Below are positions 25,518 through 33,840 of a DNA stretch of 64,000 bases, in pieces (position 1 is the first letter of the stretch; each line of letters begins with the position of its first letter). A program made the translations under genes and the position numbers. The notes beneath the pieces are model-generated. The model made no database searches and was not told the origin of the DNA. It saw only the letters and a program-made list of their open reading frames with translations. Source of the DNA: Luteolibacter rhizosphaerae (GTDB lineage Bacteria; Verrucomicrobiota; Verrucomicrobiia; Verrucomicrobiales; Akkermansiaceae); the NCBI RefSeq assembly GCF_025950095.1, contig NZ_JAPDDR010000004.1, positions 124,001-188,000 of the forward strand. Reading direction: 5' to 3'.

Positions 25518-26519
25518 GTGGCGCTGCCGGTGGACATGTTGGGACGGGGAATGCGGGATCTGCGGATCTCGCTCACCGACCGCTGCAATTTCCGCTGCCG
25601 CTACTGCATGCCGGTGGAGGTTTTCGGCCCCGGCTATCGCTTCTTGCCGCGGGAGGACCTGCTGAGCTTCGAGGAGATCTTGCGCCTCACCCGCCTGCTG
25701 GTGCCGCTGGGGGTCGAGAAGGTCCGGCTTACCGGCGGTGAACCGCTGCTGCGGAATGGAATCGAGGATCTGATCGCGATGCTGGCCGCCATTGAAGGAG
25801 TGAAGGACATCGCCCTCACCACGAATGGCGTCTTGCTTGCCCACCACGCGGAGGCTCTGGCCTTGGCGGGCCTGAGCCGGGTGACCGTGAGCCTGGATGC
25901 CCTCGATCCGGCGATCTTTGCGCGGATGAACGGCGTCGGGGCAAAGGTCGAGCGCGTGCTGGCGGGCATCAATGCCGCCCAAACCTACGGCCTGAAGGTG
26001 AAAGTGAATTCCGTGATCCAGCGCGGAGTGAACGAAACCGAAATCCTCCCGCTGGCCCGCTGGGCGAAGGAGCATCACATCGACCTGCGCTATATCGAAT
26101 ACATGGATGTGGGCGAGACCAACGGCTGGAAGCTGGATGAAGTCGTTTCCGCCGCGGAACTGCTGGAGATTCTTTCCACCGAGTTCGAGTTGCAGGGCCG
26201 CGATCCCGCCTATCGGGGGGAAGTGGCCCTTCATTGGTCGCATGCAGATGGAGCTTGCGAGGTGGGCGTGATCGCCTCCGTCACCAAGCCCTTCTGCCGG
26301 GATTGCCAGCGCCTGCGCCTCTCCGCGGATGGCAAGCTCTTCACCTGTCTCTTCGCGGCAAATGGGCACGACGTGCGTGGATTGTTGCGGGGCGGGGCAG
26401 GGGATGAGACCCTGCGGGCCGCGATTACCGGCCTCTGGAGCGTGCGACAGGACCGCTACTCGGAGGAGCGGGGCATCATTGCCCGTCCGAAGGCTGAGAT
26501 GAGTTACCTCGGCGGTTGA
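25518..26519 (+). CDS. moaA: GTP 3',8-cyclase MoaA
   Basis: A 333-residue radical-SAM enzyme that starts molybdenum-cofactor synthesis by converting GTP to 3',8-cyclo-GTP. The SAM cluster motif CNFRCRYCMP is near residue 25; VRLTGGEPLLR and LTTNGVLL follow; the second 4Fe-4S site is FCRDCQRLRLSADGKLFTCLF; the protein ends in the functional GG dipeptide (SYLGG). No other molybdopterin gene is in the window, so the pathway must be encoded elsewhere. The start ATG at 25518 gives a normal N-terminus. Confidence 0.96.
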   Translation: MALPVDMLGRGMRDLRISLTDRCNFRCRYCMPVEVFGPGYRFLPREDLLSFEEILRLTRLLVPLGVEKVRLTGGEPLLRNGIEDLIAMLAAIEGVKDIALTTNGVLLAHHAEALALAGLSRVTVSLDALDPAIFARMNGVGAKVERVLAGINAAQTYGLKVKVNSVIQRGVNETEILPLARWAKEHHIDLRYIEYMDVGETNGWKLDEVVSAAELLEILSTEFELQGRDPAYRGEVALHWSHADGACEVGVIASVTKPFCRDCQRLRLSADGKLFTCLFAANGHDVRGLLRGGAGDETLRAAITGLWSVRQDRYSEERGIIARPKAEMSYLGG

Positions 26520-26526
26520 GCAGTGC

Positions 26527-26784
26527 TCAGCGGGCTAAATGCCCGTGGAGCTCCAGCAGCGTTTGTCCCTGTATCAGGGTTTCCTTACCCACCTCGCGCT
26601 CGAGCTGGAGCATTCCCGCGACATTGTAGACCCGGATCACGCCGCCATCCCGTCGGGCGGAGAAGGCCGCATATTCCATCGCGGCATTGGCGTTGCGGAA
26701 CCACAGATCGGCATGACGGCCGAGCGAATCGGTCAGGCCCACTCCGGGACCATTTTCAAAAGGGCGAATGTCGTAAGTGCTCAC
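26527..26784 (-). CDS. Small hypothetical protein
   Basis: An 85-residue protein (MSTYDIRPFENGPGVGL...) with a mixed alpha/beta pattern and no signal or membrane segment. The AAMEYAAFSARRDGGVIRVYNV segment resembles DUF2188-type or similar small domains that read out as strand-helix-strand. The gene is convergent with moaA, seven bases from its stop. No function is assigned. Confidence 0.65.
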   Translation of the reverse strand: MSTYDIRPFENGPGVGLTDSLGRHADLWFRNANAAMEYAAFSARRDGGVIRVYNVAGMLQLEREVGKETLIQGQTLLELHGHLAR

Positions 26785-26863
26785 GAGTTCAAATGAACAC
26801 TATTCGGGCGATTTGTCAAACCGAGTCCTTCGGATATCCGTAGTTCCGGGAATGCGAGCGTCT

Positions 26864-28126
26864 TCAGGCGCGCTGCAGCAACTCACCGAGAATGCTATCC
26901 AAGCGCGCCAGTCCGTGGTCCTCCCGGAAGCGCAGGTGGTCGGAAATCAAGGGCTCTCCTCGCCAATCTTTCCCGCCGAGGATCCGCTCGATGGCCTCCA
27001 GCGCCTTTACGGAATCTCCCTCCGGAATGGTCAGGCCCGTCCGGTAGCCCTCGATCCGGTGGCCGATGCATTCGCCGCGGGTGGCGATGCACGGGATGTC
27101 GAAACAGGCCGCCTTGCCCAAGGCCCCGCTGCTACCCTCGAATCCTTCGTAAGCCGCCCACGCGACATCGAAGGTGGAGAAGATCGAATTGAAATCCGCC
27201 TCTTCCGGAATGCGCCCGGCCTTAGGATCGAAGTGCAGGTTATCGATTTCTCCCGACTGGATTCGCCGGGCTGTTAGGTCGATGAGTTCTTGTTCCTCCG
27301 GGCTGTATTCCGGCCGTTCGAAGCGACCGGCACAAACGAAGAACCAAGGCAGCTTCATCTCGCGCGCTTTCTCGGCGACCCGTAGCAGGTTCAACATGCC
27401 CTTGCGGCGCTCCAAGCCGATCAATCCGATGATCTTGCGTCCTGCCGCCTTGCGTCGGATTTCTTCCGCAAGCACGTAAGGCCTCGCGGGCAGGGTGGCA
27501 TCGGTGACATCGGGGAAACCCTCCACGGACTGCCGGGTGTAGTCCTTCATCGGCGAGATGAAGCGCTCGTCGAGCACGCCGATCCCCCGGCAGAGCGGGC
27601 TGCGGATCAGGGCATCGCCCTTCGCCAGCATGCGCAGTGATTTCTTGGGAGAGGGCGCTTCACCGTGATGATGATTGCGCAGGTAGAGTCCGCTCCAAGG
27701 GCGGTCGATCGTAAGATGAGGGACCGCGGGGAAGGGGAGAAAGCGGAGGTAGCTATCCAGATAAGGGAAGAACACGAGGTCGGCCTTGCGCCCGACCTTT
27801 TGCTCCGCCTCGAAGAGCGTGTCCGCACAGCGCTTCCAGCGCTGGTAGGTACGCATCGGGTCGCCCTCGAAGCGACCGCGGAACCAACTGCGCTTGCCCG
27901 CCGGCAGGAAGTGGGTGCTCACCCTCCGCTCGAATTCCGCGGCCCCGGCTTCCGTGGCGGCACGGGCTCCGCTCAGCGCTTCCGCCGGATTCGGGCAGAG
28001 GCCTATCACGAAGGCTCCCAACCGCAGGAAGGCCGCGGTGAACTGGGAGAAATACATCGGATGATGGCCGACCCAGAGCGGATCGACCAAGGCGACGGTC
28101 TTCGGCGGCGGGGAGTCGGAGATCAT
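26864..28126 (-). CDS. Glycosyltransferase (GT-B fold), last gene of the polysaccharide operon
   Basis: The start at 28126 (MISDSPPPKTVALVDPLWVGHHPMY) is chosen because its ATGA overlaps the stop of the upstream polymerase gene. The 420-residue product has a GT-B layout with RKIIGLIGLERRKGMLNLLRVAEKA at the inter-domain region and WAAYEGFEGSSGALGKAACFDIPCIATRGECIGHRIEGY as the donor site, where the glycine-rich SSGALGKA replaces the usual E-x7-E helix start. It probably transfers a sugar during assembly of a surface polysaccharide. It is the promoter-distal gene of the 31902-26864 operon. Confidence 0.85.
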   Translation of the reverse strand: MISDSPPPKTVALVDPLWVGHHPMYFSQFTAAFLRLGAFVIGLCPNPAEALSGARAATEAGAAEFERRVSTHFLPAGKRSWFRGRFEGDPMRTYQRWKRCADTLFEAEQKVGRKADLVFFPYLDSYLRFLPFPAVPHLTIDRPWSGLYLRNHHHGEAPSPKKSLRMLAKGDALIRSPLCRGIGVLDERFISPMKDYTRQSVEGFPDVTDATLPARPYVLAEEIRRKAAGRKIIGLIGLERRKGMLNLLRVAEKAREMKLPWFFVCAGRFERPEYSPEEQELIDLTARRIQSGEIDNLHFDPKAGRIPEEADFNSIFSTFDVAWAAYEGFEGSSGALGKAACFDIPCIATRGECIGHRIEGYRTGLTIPEGDSVKALEAIERILGGKDWRGEPLISDHLRFREDHGLARLDSILGELLQRA

Positions 28127-29493
28127 GAAAGGGTGGGCCGCAGGCGGGCGTGGATCCAGGAGGCGCGCACGAGGAAAGATTGGGAGAGACCCGCCATCAC
28201 GCCGAAAATCATCGAAGCGAGTCGTTCGTCGAAGGGATTGGAGGTCAGGGTCTCGCTTAGCAGGCAGCATGCCGCGATGAAGGGCAGGAAAGCCAGCCAC
28301 TGATCCGGCCCGGGATCGGAGGCATTCGCCCGTGCGGCACCCAGCGAAGCGGCCATCACCCCGCCGATCAACGTCACGTGCGCCAGTAACCCGATCACCC
28401 CGCCGGAGAAGAGCGAGTAGGTCCAGGTCGAATGACCGGCGAACCATACATCATCACCGATCTCCTCATCCGGCGGATAGACCAGATGGATCGCCGGCAT
28501 GTACTTCGGGTGCCAGTAGTAGGAGGCGCCGATGCCCCGGCCATGCAGGTAGTGGACCGGTTCGCGGTTCAGGATCTCGAAGATCCCGTCCGCCTCCGCG
28601 CGGCGCGTCAGATAGGAGATGTCCTCGGTCGTATTCCGATCGGAGGCGTGGTGGAAGAGCCGCTCGTTCCAGCGCTCGATCAGCAGCGGCTCGACCAGTG
28701 CTGCCAGCACGATGCCGCCGATGGCCAGCGCGGCGGCGGCCCCGACCGGCATGAGGCGCATCGGCAAATCGGCCGGGCGGAAGATCCCCCAGCGCGTGCC
28801 TAGCAGGAAGCAAAGCCCGCTCGCGAGGGCGGAGGCCATCACCGGGAAAAGCAGCGACCGCGTGATGGTGACGAAGATGCCGATGAAGAGCACGCCGGTG
28901 GCCACTAGCAGGGTCCAGTGGAAGCGCTTCCGCAGCAGCAGGGCGCAGCCGATCCATGCGGCGATCCAGTTGTTGGCCGAACTCTGGACCTCCACCCGCG
29001 CGGTTTCCAAGGTCACCTCCTTGAAAACGAAACCGTGGAAGATCCGCCAGATCACGTTGATGCAGGCGGCGGTGAACACCGGCGCGACGATGCGCGAGGC
29101 CTTCACTCCCACGCAGCCCGCGATGTGCGCGTTCATCATCGCGGCCAGACAGAGACAAAGCGGCAGGATGATCCGGATCGCCCGGCCCGGTGCGACTCCT
29201 TGAAGCAGGGCATTCGATGCCATGAAGGCGAGGAAGCATCCCCAGAAAAGGATGAACCATGCACCCGGCCTTACTAACAGGTGACGCCAGCCGAGGAAGA
29301 GGATGCCGGCGGTGGAGAAGATCGCCAGAGCCAGGAAGATCAACTGGTCGAAGCCCGCGCCGCCCGTAGCCTCGCGCGCTTGCGAGGCGCGGTAGTCGAA
29401 GGCGAAGGACATCATGAAGACCCACAGGAGCTTCTCCACCCACGGCGCGGCCGCGGTGGCGGGAACTTCCACGGGATCATGGCGCTCGCTCAT
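28123..29493 (-). CDS. O-antigen-ligase/Wzy-like polysaccharide polymerase
   Basis: A 456-residue integral membrane protein with about 11 hydrophobic helices and one large extracytoplasmic loop before the last helices (GRGIGASYYWHPKYMPAIHLVYPPDEE region), the topology of O-antigen ligase (WaaL) and Wzy polymerases. The start at 29493 (MSERHDPVEVP) overlaps the stop of the upstream glycosyltransferase as ATGA; a longer upstream frame is only a shadow of that gene. It also overlaps the downstream glycosyltransferase start by four bases. Likely role: polymerising or ligating repeat units in the periplasm. No flippase or priming transferase is in the window. Confidence 0.82.
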   Translation of the reverse strand: MSERHDPVEVPATAAAPWVEKLLWVFMMSFAFDYRASQAREATGGAGFDQLIFLALAIFSTAGILFLGWRHLLVRPGAWFILFWGCFLAFMASNALLQGVAPGRAIRIILPLCLCLAAMMNAHIAGCVGVKASRIVAPVFTAACINVIWRIFHGFVFKEVTLETARVEVQSSANNWIAAWIGCALLLRKRFHWTLLVATGVLFIGIFVTITRSLLFPVMASALASGLCFLLGTRWGIFRPADLPMRLMPVGAAAALAIGGIVLAALVEPLLIERWNERLFHHASDRNTTEDISYLTRRAEADGIFEILNREPVHYLHGRGIGASYYWHPKYMPAIHLVYPPDEEIGDDVWFAGHSTWTYSLFSGGVIGLLAHVTLIGGVMAASLGAARANASDPGPDQWLAFLPFIAACCLLSETLTSNPFDERLASMIFGVMAGLSQSFLVRASWIHARLRPTLS

Positions 29494-30668
29494 GGTCGCA
29501 GGGCTTGCGGATTCTCCAAGGCCCGCGCGAGTGTGACGCCGCGGTCCTCCCAGTGGAAGGCGGAGCGACAGTTTTCGAGCGCCTTGCCGGCGGCATGGTT
29601 CAGGAAGGCGAGATCGTCGATCTTGGCCGCCACTGCTTCTGCCAGGCTCTCCGGATCCGGTGCGGCGATCGCCTCGCTGCGCGGATCGACCGGAACACCG
29701 CTGAGGGCCGCCTCCACCGATGCCAGAGGCAGACCGCGGAAGATGTAGTCGAGCGCCTTCAGCTTGAAGCCGCCGCCGAGCGCTTCGGGGATCAGGCCGA
29801 TGCGGGCTTGATCGAGGAAAGGTGTTACCGAAGGCACGTTCGCTTGGAAGCTCGCCCAAGGATACTGCCTGGCGAGCGCCGTGAACCAAGCCGGATCCGC
29901 CTTGCCCACCACTTGGAAGCCGATCTTCGCGGCTTGGAACGGTTCCGCCGCAGCCTGCAAAAAGGCCTCAAGGTTGCGACGTTTCGCCAGCCACTCGAAG
30001 GCCCCGGCCAGCACCACCTGCCGCGGAGTCTCCGCGGTGATCGGGCGTGGCGGACCTTGCGGGATCTCACCGCCGTAGCCCGGCTTCAGGACGAAGATCG
30101 GCACCCCGGGGGCATCCAGAGCGAAGGCATCGGCATCGCGCGGAGTGATCGCGGAGATCAGGTTGGCGCGGCGAGCCAGCGCTCCCTCCATCCGGCCATA
30201 TTTCCAAGAGTCCCACTTCAGGGCCATGCGCATCGGCAGGGAACCGCCACGGTCACCGGCCACCTGCTTGCGCACGGAGGCCTCGTGATTGTGCGCGAGG
30301 TACATCACCTTTTGCTCCGGTCCTAACAGATCGAGCGCCCACGCGCAGGCGGCTTGGTCGATGATGATCCAGTCCCATGTTTCTGGGAGAAGCCGTGCGA
30401 GCACCTCGCGTTGCAGCGGATTGCCGAGGCGGTAGGCATCGCCGGGCAGCTTCGCAGGCAGGCTCTTCAGGCGCCCGGAGGGAATCGTGCCGTGCAGCTC
30501 CCAACGGAGCTCCGGTCCGCCTTCGGTCGGCTTGGCCGCCTTGTGCGCCAGCACCGTCAGCTCGATCCCGGGTTGGGCCGCGAGCGAGCGCAGCAGTCCG
30601 AGCGTGTAGATCAGCTCGCCGCTATCCGCAGGGCGCGGGTCTTGCCGGGTGATCCAGAGGCAACGCAT
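29490..30668 (-). CDS. Glycosyltransferase family 4-like
   Basis: A 392-residue protein with GT-B architecture. The N-terminus CLWITRQDPRPADSGELIYTLGLLRSLA is typical of GT4/GT1-like enzymes. WDWIIIDQAACAWALDLL ends the first lobe, VVLAGAFEWLAKRRNLEAFLQAA opens the donor lobe, and IGLIPEALGGGFKLKALDYIFRGLPLASVEAAL is the donor-binding helix region. It belongs to the four-gene minus-strand operon and overlaps the polymerase start by four bases. The gap to the upstream glycosyltransferase is 31 bases. Donor and acceptor are unknown. Confidence 0.87.
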   Translation of the reverse strand: MRCLWITRQDPRPADSGELIYTLGLLRSLAAQPGIELTVLAHKAAKPTEGGPELRWELHGTIPSGRLKSLPAKLPGDAYRLGNPLQREVLARLLPETWDWIIIDQAACAWALDLLGPEQKVMYLAHNHEASVRKQVAGDRGGSLPMRMALKWDSWKYGRMEGALARRANLISAITPRDADAFALDAPGVPIFVLKPGYGGEIPQGPPRPITAETPRQVVLAGAFEWLAKRRNLEAFLQAAAEPFQAAKIGFQVVGKADPAWFTALARQYPWASFQANVPSVTPFLDQARIGLIPEALGGGFKLKALDYIFRGLPLASVEAALSGVPVDPRSEAIAAPDPESLAEAVAAKIDDLAFLNHAAGKALENCRSAFHWEDRGVTLARALENPQALRP

Positions 30669-30699
30669 GGCGGGTGGGGCGACGACTCTACCGCGCGGC

Positions 30700-31902
30700 T
30701 CAAGGCTTGGCTGTTAGAATCTTCTCGAAGGTGCTGGCCGTCTTCTCGATCGGGAAGGTGGCCTCGGCATAGGCCCGGGCCTTCGCTCCGAACTCGGCAC
30801 ACTCCTCGGGAGATGCCTGCAGGAAGGACGCGGCGGCCAGAAAGCCTTCCATGTCCTTCGGTGCCACGGTGATACCCGCGCCGTGTTCCCGGGTGATCCG
30901 GGCGGCCAGGTTCTCCTTCGGCACAGCCAGAAGGAGCGGCCGCGCGGCGCAGAGATAGCTGAGGGTCTTGGATGGCACCGAGAACACACCCGCTTCCTCC
31001 TCCAGGATGCCGACCAGAACATCGCCCGAGGCAAGCACGGAGGGCAGTTCCGCGAAGGGCTGATAGGGCAGGATCTTCATGTTGCTGAGTCCGGCTGTGG
31101 CGGATTCCCGCTTCAGCCACTCCGCCCCGATCCCTTCCGAGACAATCACGACTTCCACCTCCGGCTGATTGCTGAAGCGCTTTGCCAACTCCAGCAGCAT
31201 GGCCGGATTGTGCTTCATGCCGATGGTACCGGAGTAGAGGAACACGAACTTGTCCTGCAGACCATGACGGCGGGACCACTCGTTGTCCTTCGGCAGGGCG
31301 GGAAGTTCCTCAATCACCGCCCAGTTCGGCACCACTGAGACACGGTCGGGACTCACTCCGAATTCATCCGCCAGGATCGGGGTGAAATCTTCCGTGATCG
31401 TGACGATGCCGCTGCTGCGGCGGAACTGCCGGGAATCCAGCAAGCGGTACCAAGCGCCGATGAAGCCTCCCGCGACCGGGATCTTCCGTCGCAGGAGTTT
31501 GTCCACGGCCAGGCTGTAGAAATCCTGCACCCAATAGTAGAAGCGGCCGCCGCTCTCCACGGTGGCGCGGGTGATGGGTTCTTGAGTCTCGGTCGGCGTA
31601 TTGCCGGAAAGTACGGCATCCGGCTTCCATGCCCGCACGAATTCGGCGGCGGCTTGGCCGTAACGGATCTCCATGTTTCGGCGGCGGCGGAAGGAATATT
31701 TGTAGCGCGGATACTCCGGATCCATCGGGATCTCCCTGAATTCCAGCGTCGCCGCATCTCCGGGATTGCGCCGGAGATCCCCGCGAGGGGTTTGCAGGCT
31801 GCCGGCGAAGGCATGCACCACCTCATGGCCGCGGGCTGCAAGAGCCCTGCTCAGCGAGGTCGGAAAGGCATGGCCGGCGTAGTCGTGGACCAGAATTTTC
31901 AT
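30700..31902 (-). CDS. Glycosyltransferase family 4 (WcaI-like), first gene of the operon
   Basis: A 400-residue GT4 enzyme: VHDYAGHAFPTSLSRALAARGHEV at the N-terminus, VVPNWAVIEELPAL and FVFLYSGTIGMKHNPAMLLELAKRF at the start of the donor lobe, and LVGILEEEAGVFSVPSKTLSYLCAARPLLLAVP as the donor motif, which resembles WcaI/WbuB-type colanic-acid and capsule transferases. It is the first gene of the exopolysaccharide operon; the 155-base gap to the divergent histidine-kinase gene must hold both promoters, but no clear consensus was recognised there. Confidence 0.88.
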   Translation of the reverse strand: MKILVHDYAGHAFPTSLSRALAARGHEVVHAFAGSLQTPRGDLRRNPGDAATLEFREIPMDPEYPRYKYSFRRRRNMEIRYGQAAAEFVRAWKPDAVLSGNTPTETQEPITRATVESGGRFYYWVQDFYSLAVDKLLRRKIPVAGGFIGAWYRLLDSRQFRRSSGIVTITEDFTPILADEFGVSPDRVSVVPNWAVIEELPALPKDNEWSRRHGLQDKFVFLYSGTIGMKHNPAMLLELAKRFSNQPEVEVVIVSEGIGAEWLKRESATAGLSNMKILPYQPFAELPSVLASGDVLVGILEEEAGVFSVPSKTLSYLCAARPLLLAVPKENLAARITREHGAGITVAPKDMEGFLAAASFLQASPEECAEFGAKARAYAEATFPIEKTASTFEKILTAKP

Positions 31903-32057
31903 GGGGGGAGGTGCACGGGGGTGCGGGCGGATCTTATGAAATCGTGGAACAGCGTCAACGGAGGGGCTTCACGCGATCGCGGGGGTACCCCGGTTCCCGA
32001 AAATCCGTCCTTCAAACCTCTCGCACCCTCACCCGGCACTGCCTATGCTAGAGGAGA

Positions 32058-33044
32058 GTGAAGAAAAGGCTTCCGCCCCCACCTCCATCCTCCCTCATGC
32101 CGTCCGATCCCCCCGGAACCCTCTGGCCCCACGTGATGCCCCGCCCCGAGGTGCGGATCGTGCTCGCGTACGTGGTGCTCGCGAGCGTCTGGGTGATCGG
32201 CTCGGACCGGCTCTTGCAGAGCGTGATGCCCGATAGCCCGGTTTCCCTCCAATCGCTAAAGGGGATCAACTTCGTCATCACCACCTCGGTACTGCTCTAT
32301 TTTGTCCTGCGCCGGGCCTACCGTGGCTGGCGCGAGGCCGAGCGCCAGCAATGGGAGCTGATGTCCGAAGTGAGCGAGACCTTCCGCAATTTGTCGGCCC
32401 GGGTCGAGACTCTGCGCGAAGCCGACCGCACCCGGATCTCCCGCGAACTTCACGATCAGCTCGGGCAAGCGCTGACCGGCCTGAAGATGGATCTCCGCTG
32501 GGTGGAGGGTCGTTTGGAACTGCGGGACGACCGCGCCTTCAATCCGCTTACCGACCGCTTGGTGGAAGCTCAAGAGCAGGTGGACCTCCTGATCGGGACC
32601 GTGCAGCGAATCGCCACCGATCTCCGACCGGATGTGCTCGATGATCTGGGTCTGGCCGAAGCGCTCACCGAGGAAGGGGACCGCTTCACCCTCCGGAGCG
32701 GGATTCCCTGCCGGATCGAAGTCGGGGAATTGCCGGAGGATTTACCGCCGGAGTTGGGCACGGCGGCTTTCCGGATCTTTCAGGAAGCCTTGGCCAATGT
32801 ATCCCGCCACGCGAATGCTTCCGAGGTGAAGGTGAAATGTCAGCTCGGCGCGGATTTGCTCGAGATGGAGATTTCGGACAATGGCAAGGGAATGCCGGCC
32901 GGTGTGGACCGGGATCCTCACTCCTTGGGGCTGCTCGGCATGCGCGAGCGCGCCGAGTTGCTTGCCGGCAAGGTGATCTTTACCACCGGGGATTCCGGGG
33001 GTACTTGTGTGGTGGCGAAACTCCCTTGGGGGAAGATCCCATGA
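32058..33044 (+). CDS. Two-TM sensor histidine kinase (HisKA_3 / NarX type)
   Basis: A 328-residue kinase. Two hydrophobic helices (IVLAYVVLASVWVIGSDRLL and INFVITTSVLLYFVLRRAY) flank a very short periplasmic loop. A coiled coil leads to the H-box ISRELHDQLGQALTGLKMDL with the phospho-acceptor at about H132. The HATPase domain shows EALANVSRHANAS (N-box) and ISDNGKGM / GLLGMRERAELL (G-boxes). With so little periplasmic sequence it probably senses a membrane or cytoplasmic signal. The GTG at 32058 has a purine-rich GAGGAGA directly before it at tight spacing; ATG 32097 is an alternative start. It overlaps the response-regulator gene by four bases (ATGA). Confidence 0.9.
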   Translation: MKKRLPPPPPSSLMPSDPPGTLWPHVMPRPEVRIVLAYVVLASVWVIGSDRLLQSVMPDSPVSLQSLKGINFVITTSVLLYFVLRRAYRGWREAERQQWELMSEVSETFRNLSARVETLREADRTRISRELHDQLGQALTGLKMDLRWVEGRLELRDDRAFNPLTDRLVEAQEQVDLLIGTVQRIATDLRPDVLDDLGLAEALTEEGDRFTLRSGIPCRIEVGELPEDLPPELGTAAFRIFQEALANVSRHANASEVKVKCQLGADLLEMEISDNGKGMPAGVDRDPHSLGLLGMRERAELLAGKVIFTTGDSGGTCVVAKLPWGKIP

Positions 33045-33670
33045 GAATCCTCATCGCCGATGACCACGAACTGATCCGCCGCGGACTGCGGGGGCTCCTG
33101 CTTGATCATTTGCCGGGAGCGGAGATCGTGGATGCGGGCGACGCCCGCGAGGCCATGGCATTGATCGAGAGCGCCCCCTTCGATCTTGCCTTGGTGGATA
33201 TCAATATGCCGGGGCGGAGCGGCTTGGAACTCCTGCGGGATCTCCGCCGCCTGTTTCCCTCCATGCCGGTGCTGGTGGTCAGTGCCCATACCGAGGAGGA
33301 CTTCGCGTTGAGGGCGCTGAAGCTGGGCGCTGCGGGCTATGTTTCCAAACAAAGTGCGTCCGACCTTCTCGTTGCCGCGGTGAAGCGGGTGCTGGCAGGA
33401 GGCCGTTATGTGAGCTCCGCGGTGGCGGAGAGGCTGGCGAAAGCCGCGGCGGAAGGCTGGACCGGCACCCCACATGAGAACCTGTCACATCGCGAAATGC
33501 AGGTCCTCCAACTTATCGCGAAGGGTAGCTCGATCAAAGAAATCGCCTCGGATCTGGCGCTGAGTGAAAAGACGATCGCGACTTATCGTAGCCGTATCTC
33601 CGAGAAGCTCGGTCTCTCGACCAATGTCGAGCTGACCCGGTATGCAATGCAGAACCACTTGGTGGAGTAG
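33041..33670 (+). CDS. NarL/FixJ-family response regulator
   Basis: The start at 33041 overlaps the kinase stop (ATGA). The 209-residue protein has a receiver domain with the acidic pair DD at residues 7-8, phospho-acceptor D53 in LVDINMPG, and K103 in GYVSKQ. A LuxR-type helix-turn-helix follows: LSHREMQVLQLIAKGSSIKEIASDLALSEKTIATYRSRISEKLG. The pair is cognate with the upstream HisKA_3 kinase. Target genes cannot be deduced; the divergent polysaccharide operon and the downstream subtilase are candidates by position only. Confidence 0.93.
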   Translation: MRILIADDHELIRRGLRGLLLDHLPGAEIVDAGDAREAMALIESAPFDLALVDINMPGRSGLELLRDLRRLFPSMPVLVVSAHTEEDFALRALKLGAAGYVSKQSASDLLVAAVKRVLAGGRYVSSAVAERLAKAAAEGWTGTPHENLSHREMQVLQLIAKGSSIKEIASDLALSEKTIATYRSRISEKLGLSTNVELTRYAMQNHLVE

Positions 33671-33780
33671 GGCGGAGCGCTCCGCAGAAACCGGGTAGTA
33701 GTCGGTGAAAATACGATGAAAATTATGTTATATCTTTGGAATGGACGCTGAGCGTCGTATCGTTCTCGCTGTCTCCCGTG

Positions 33781-33810
33781 CAACCCGGCTTCTTCGGCCG
33801 GGTTGTTTTT
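33781..33810 (+). terminator. Rho-independent terminator after the two-component operon
   Basis: CAACCCGGC and GCCGGGTTG form a 9-bp stem with a 7-base loop, followed by TTTTT, 110 bases past the response-regulator stop and 30 bases before the subtilase start. A second perfect palindrome, GCGGAGCGCTCCGC, lies at 33672-33685. Confidence 0.8.
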
Positions 33811-33840
33811 GCCCTACCTTCCTAAGCCCTTTACACCTCC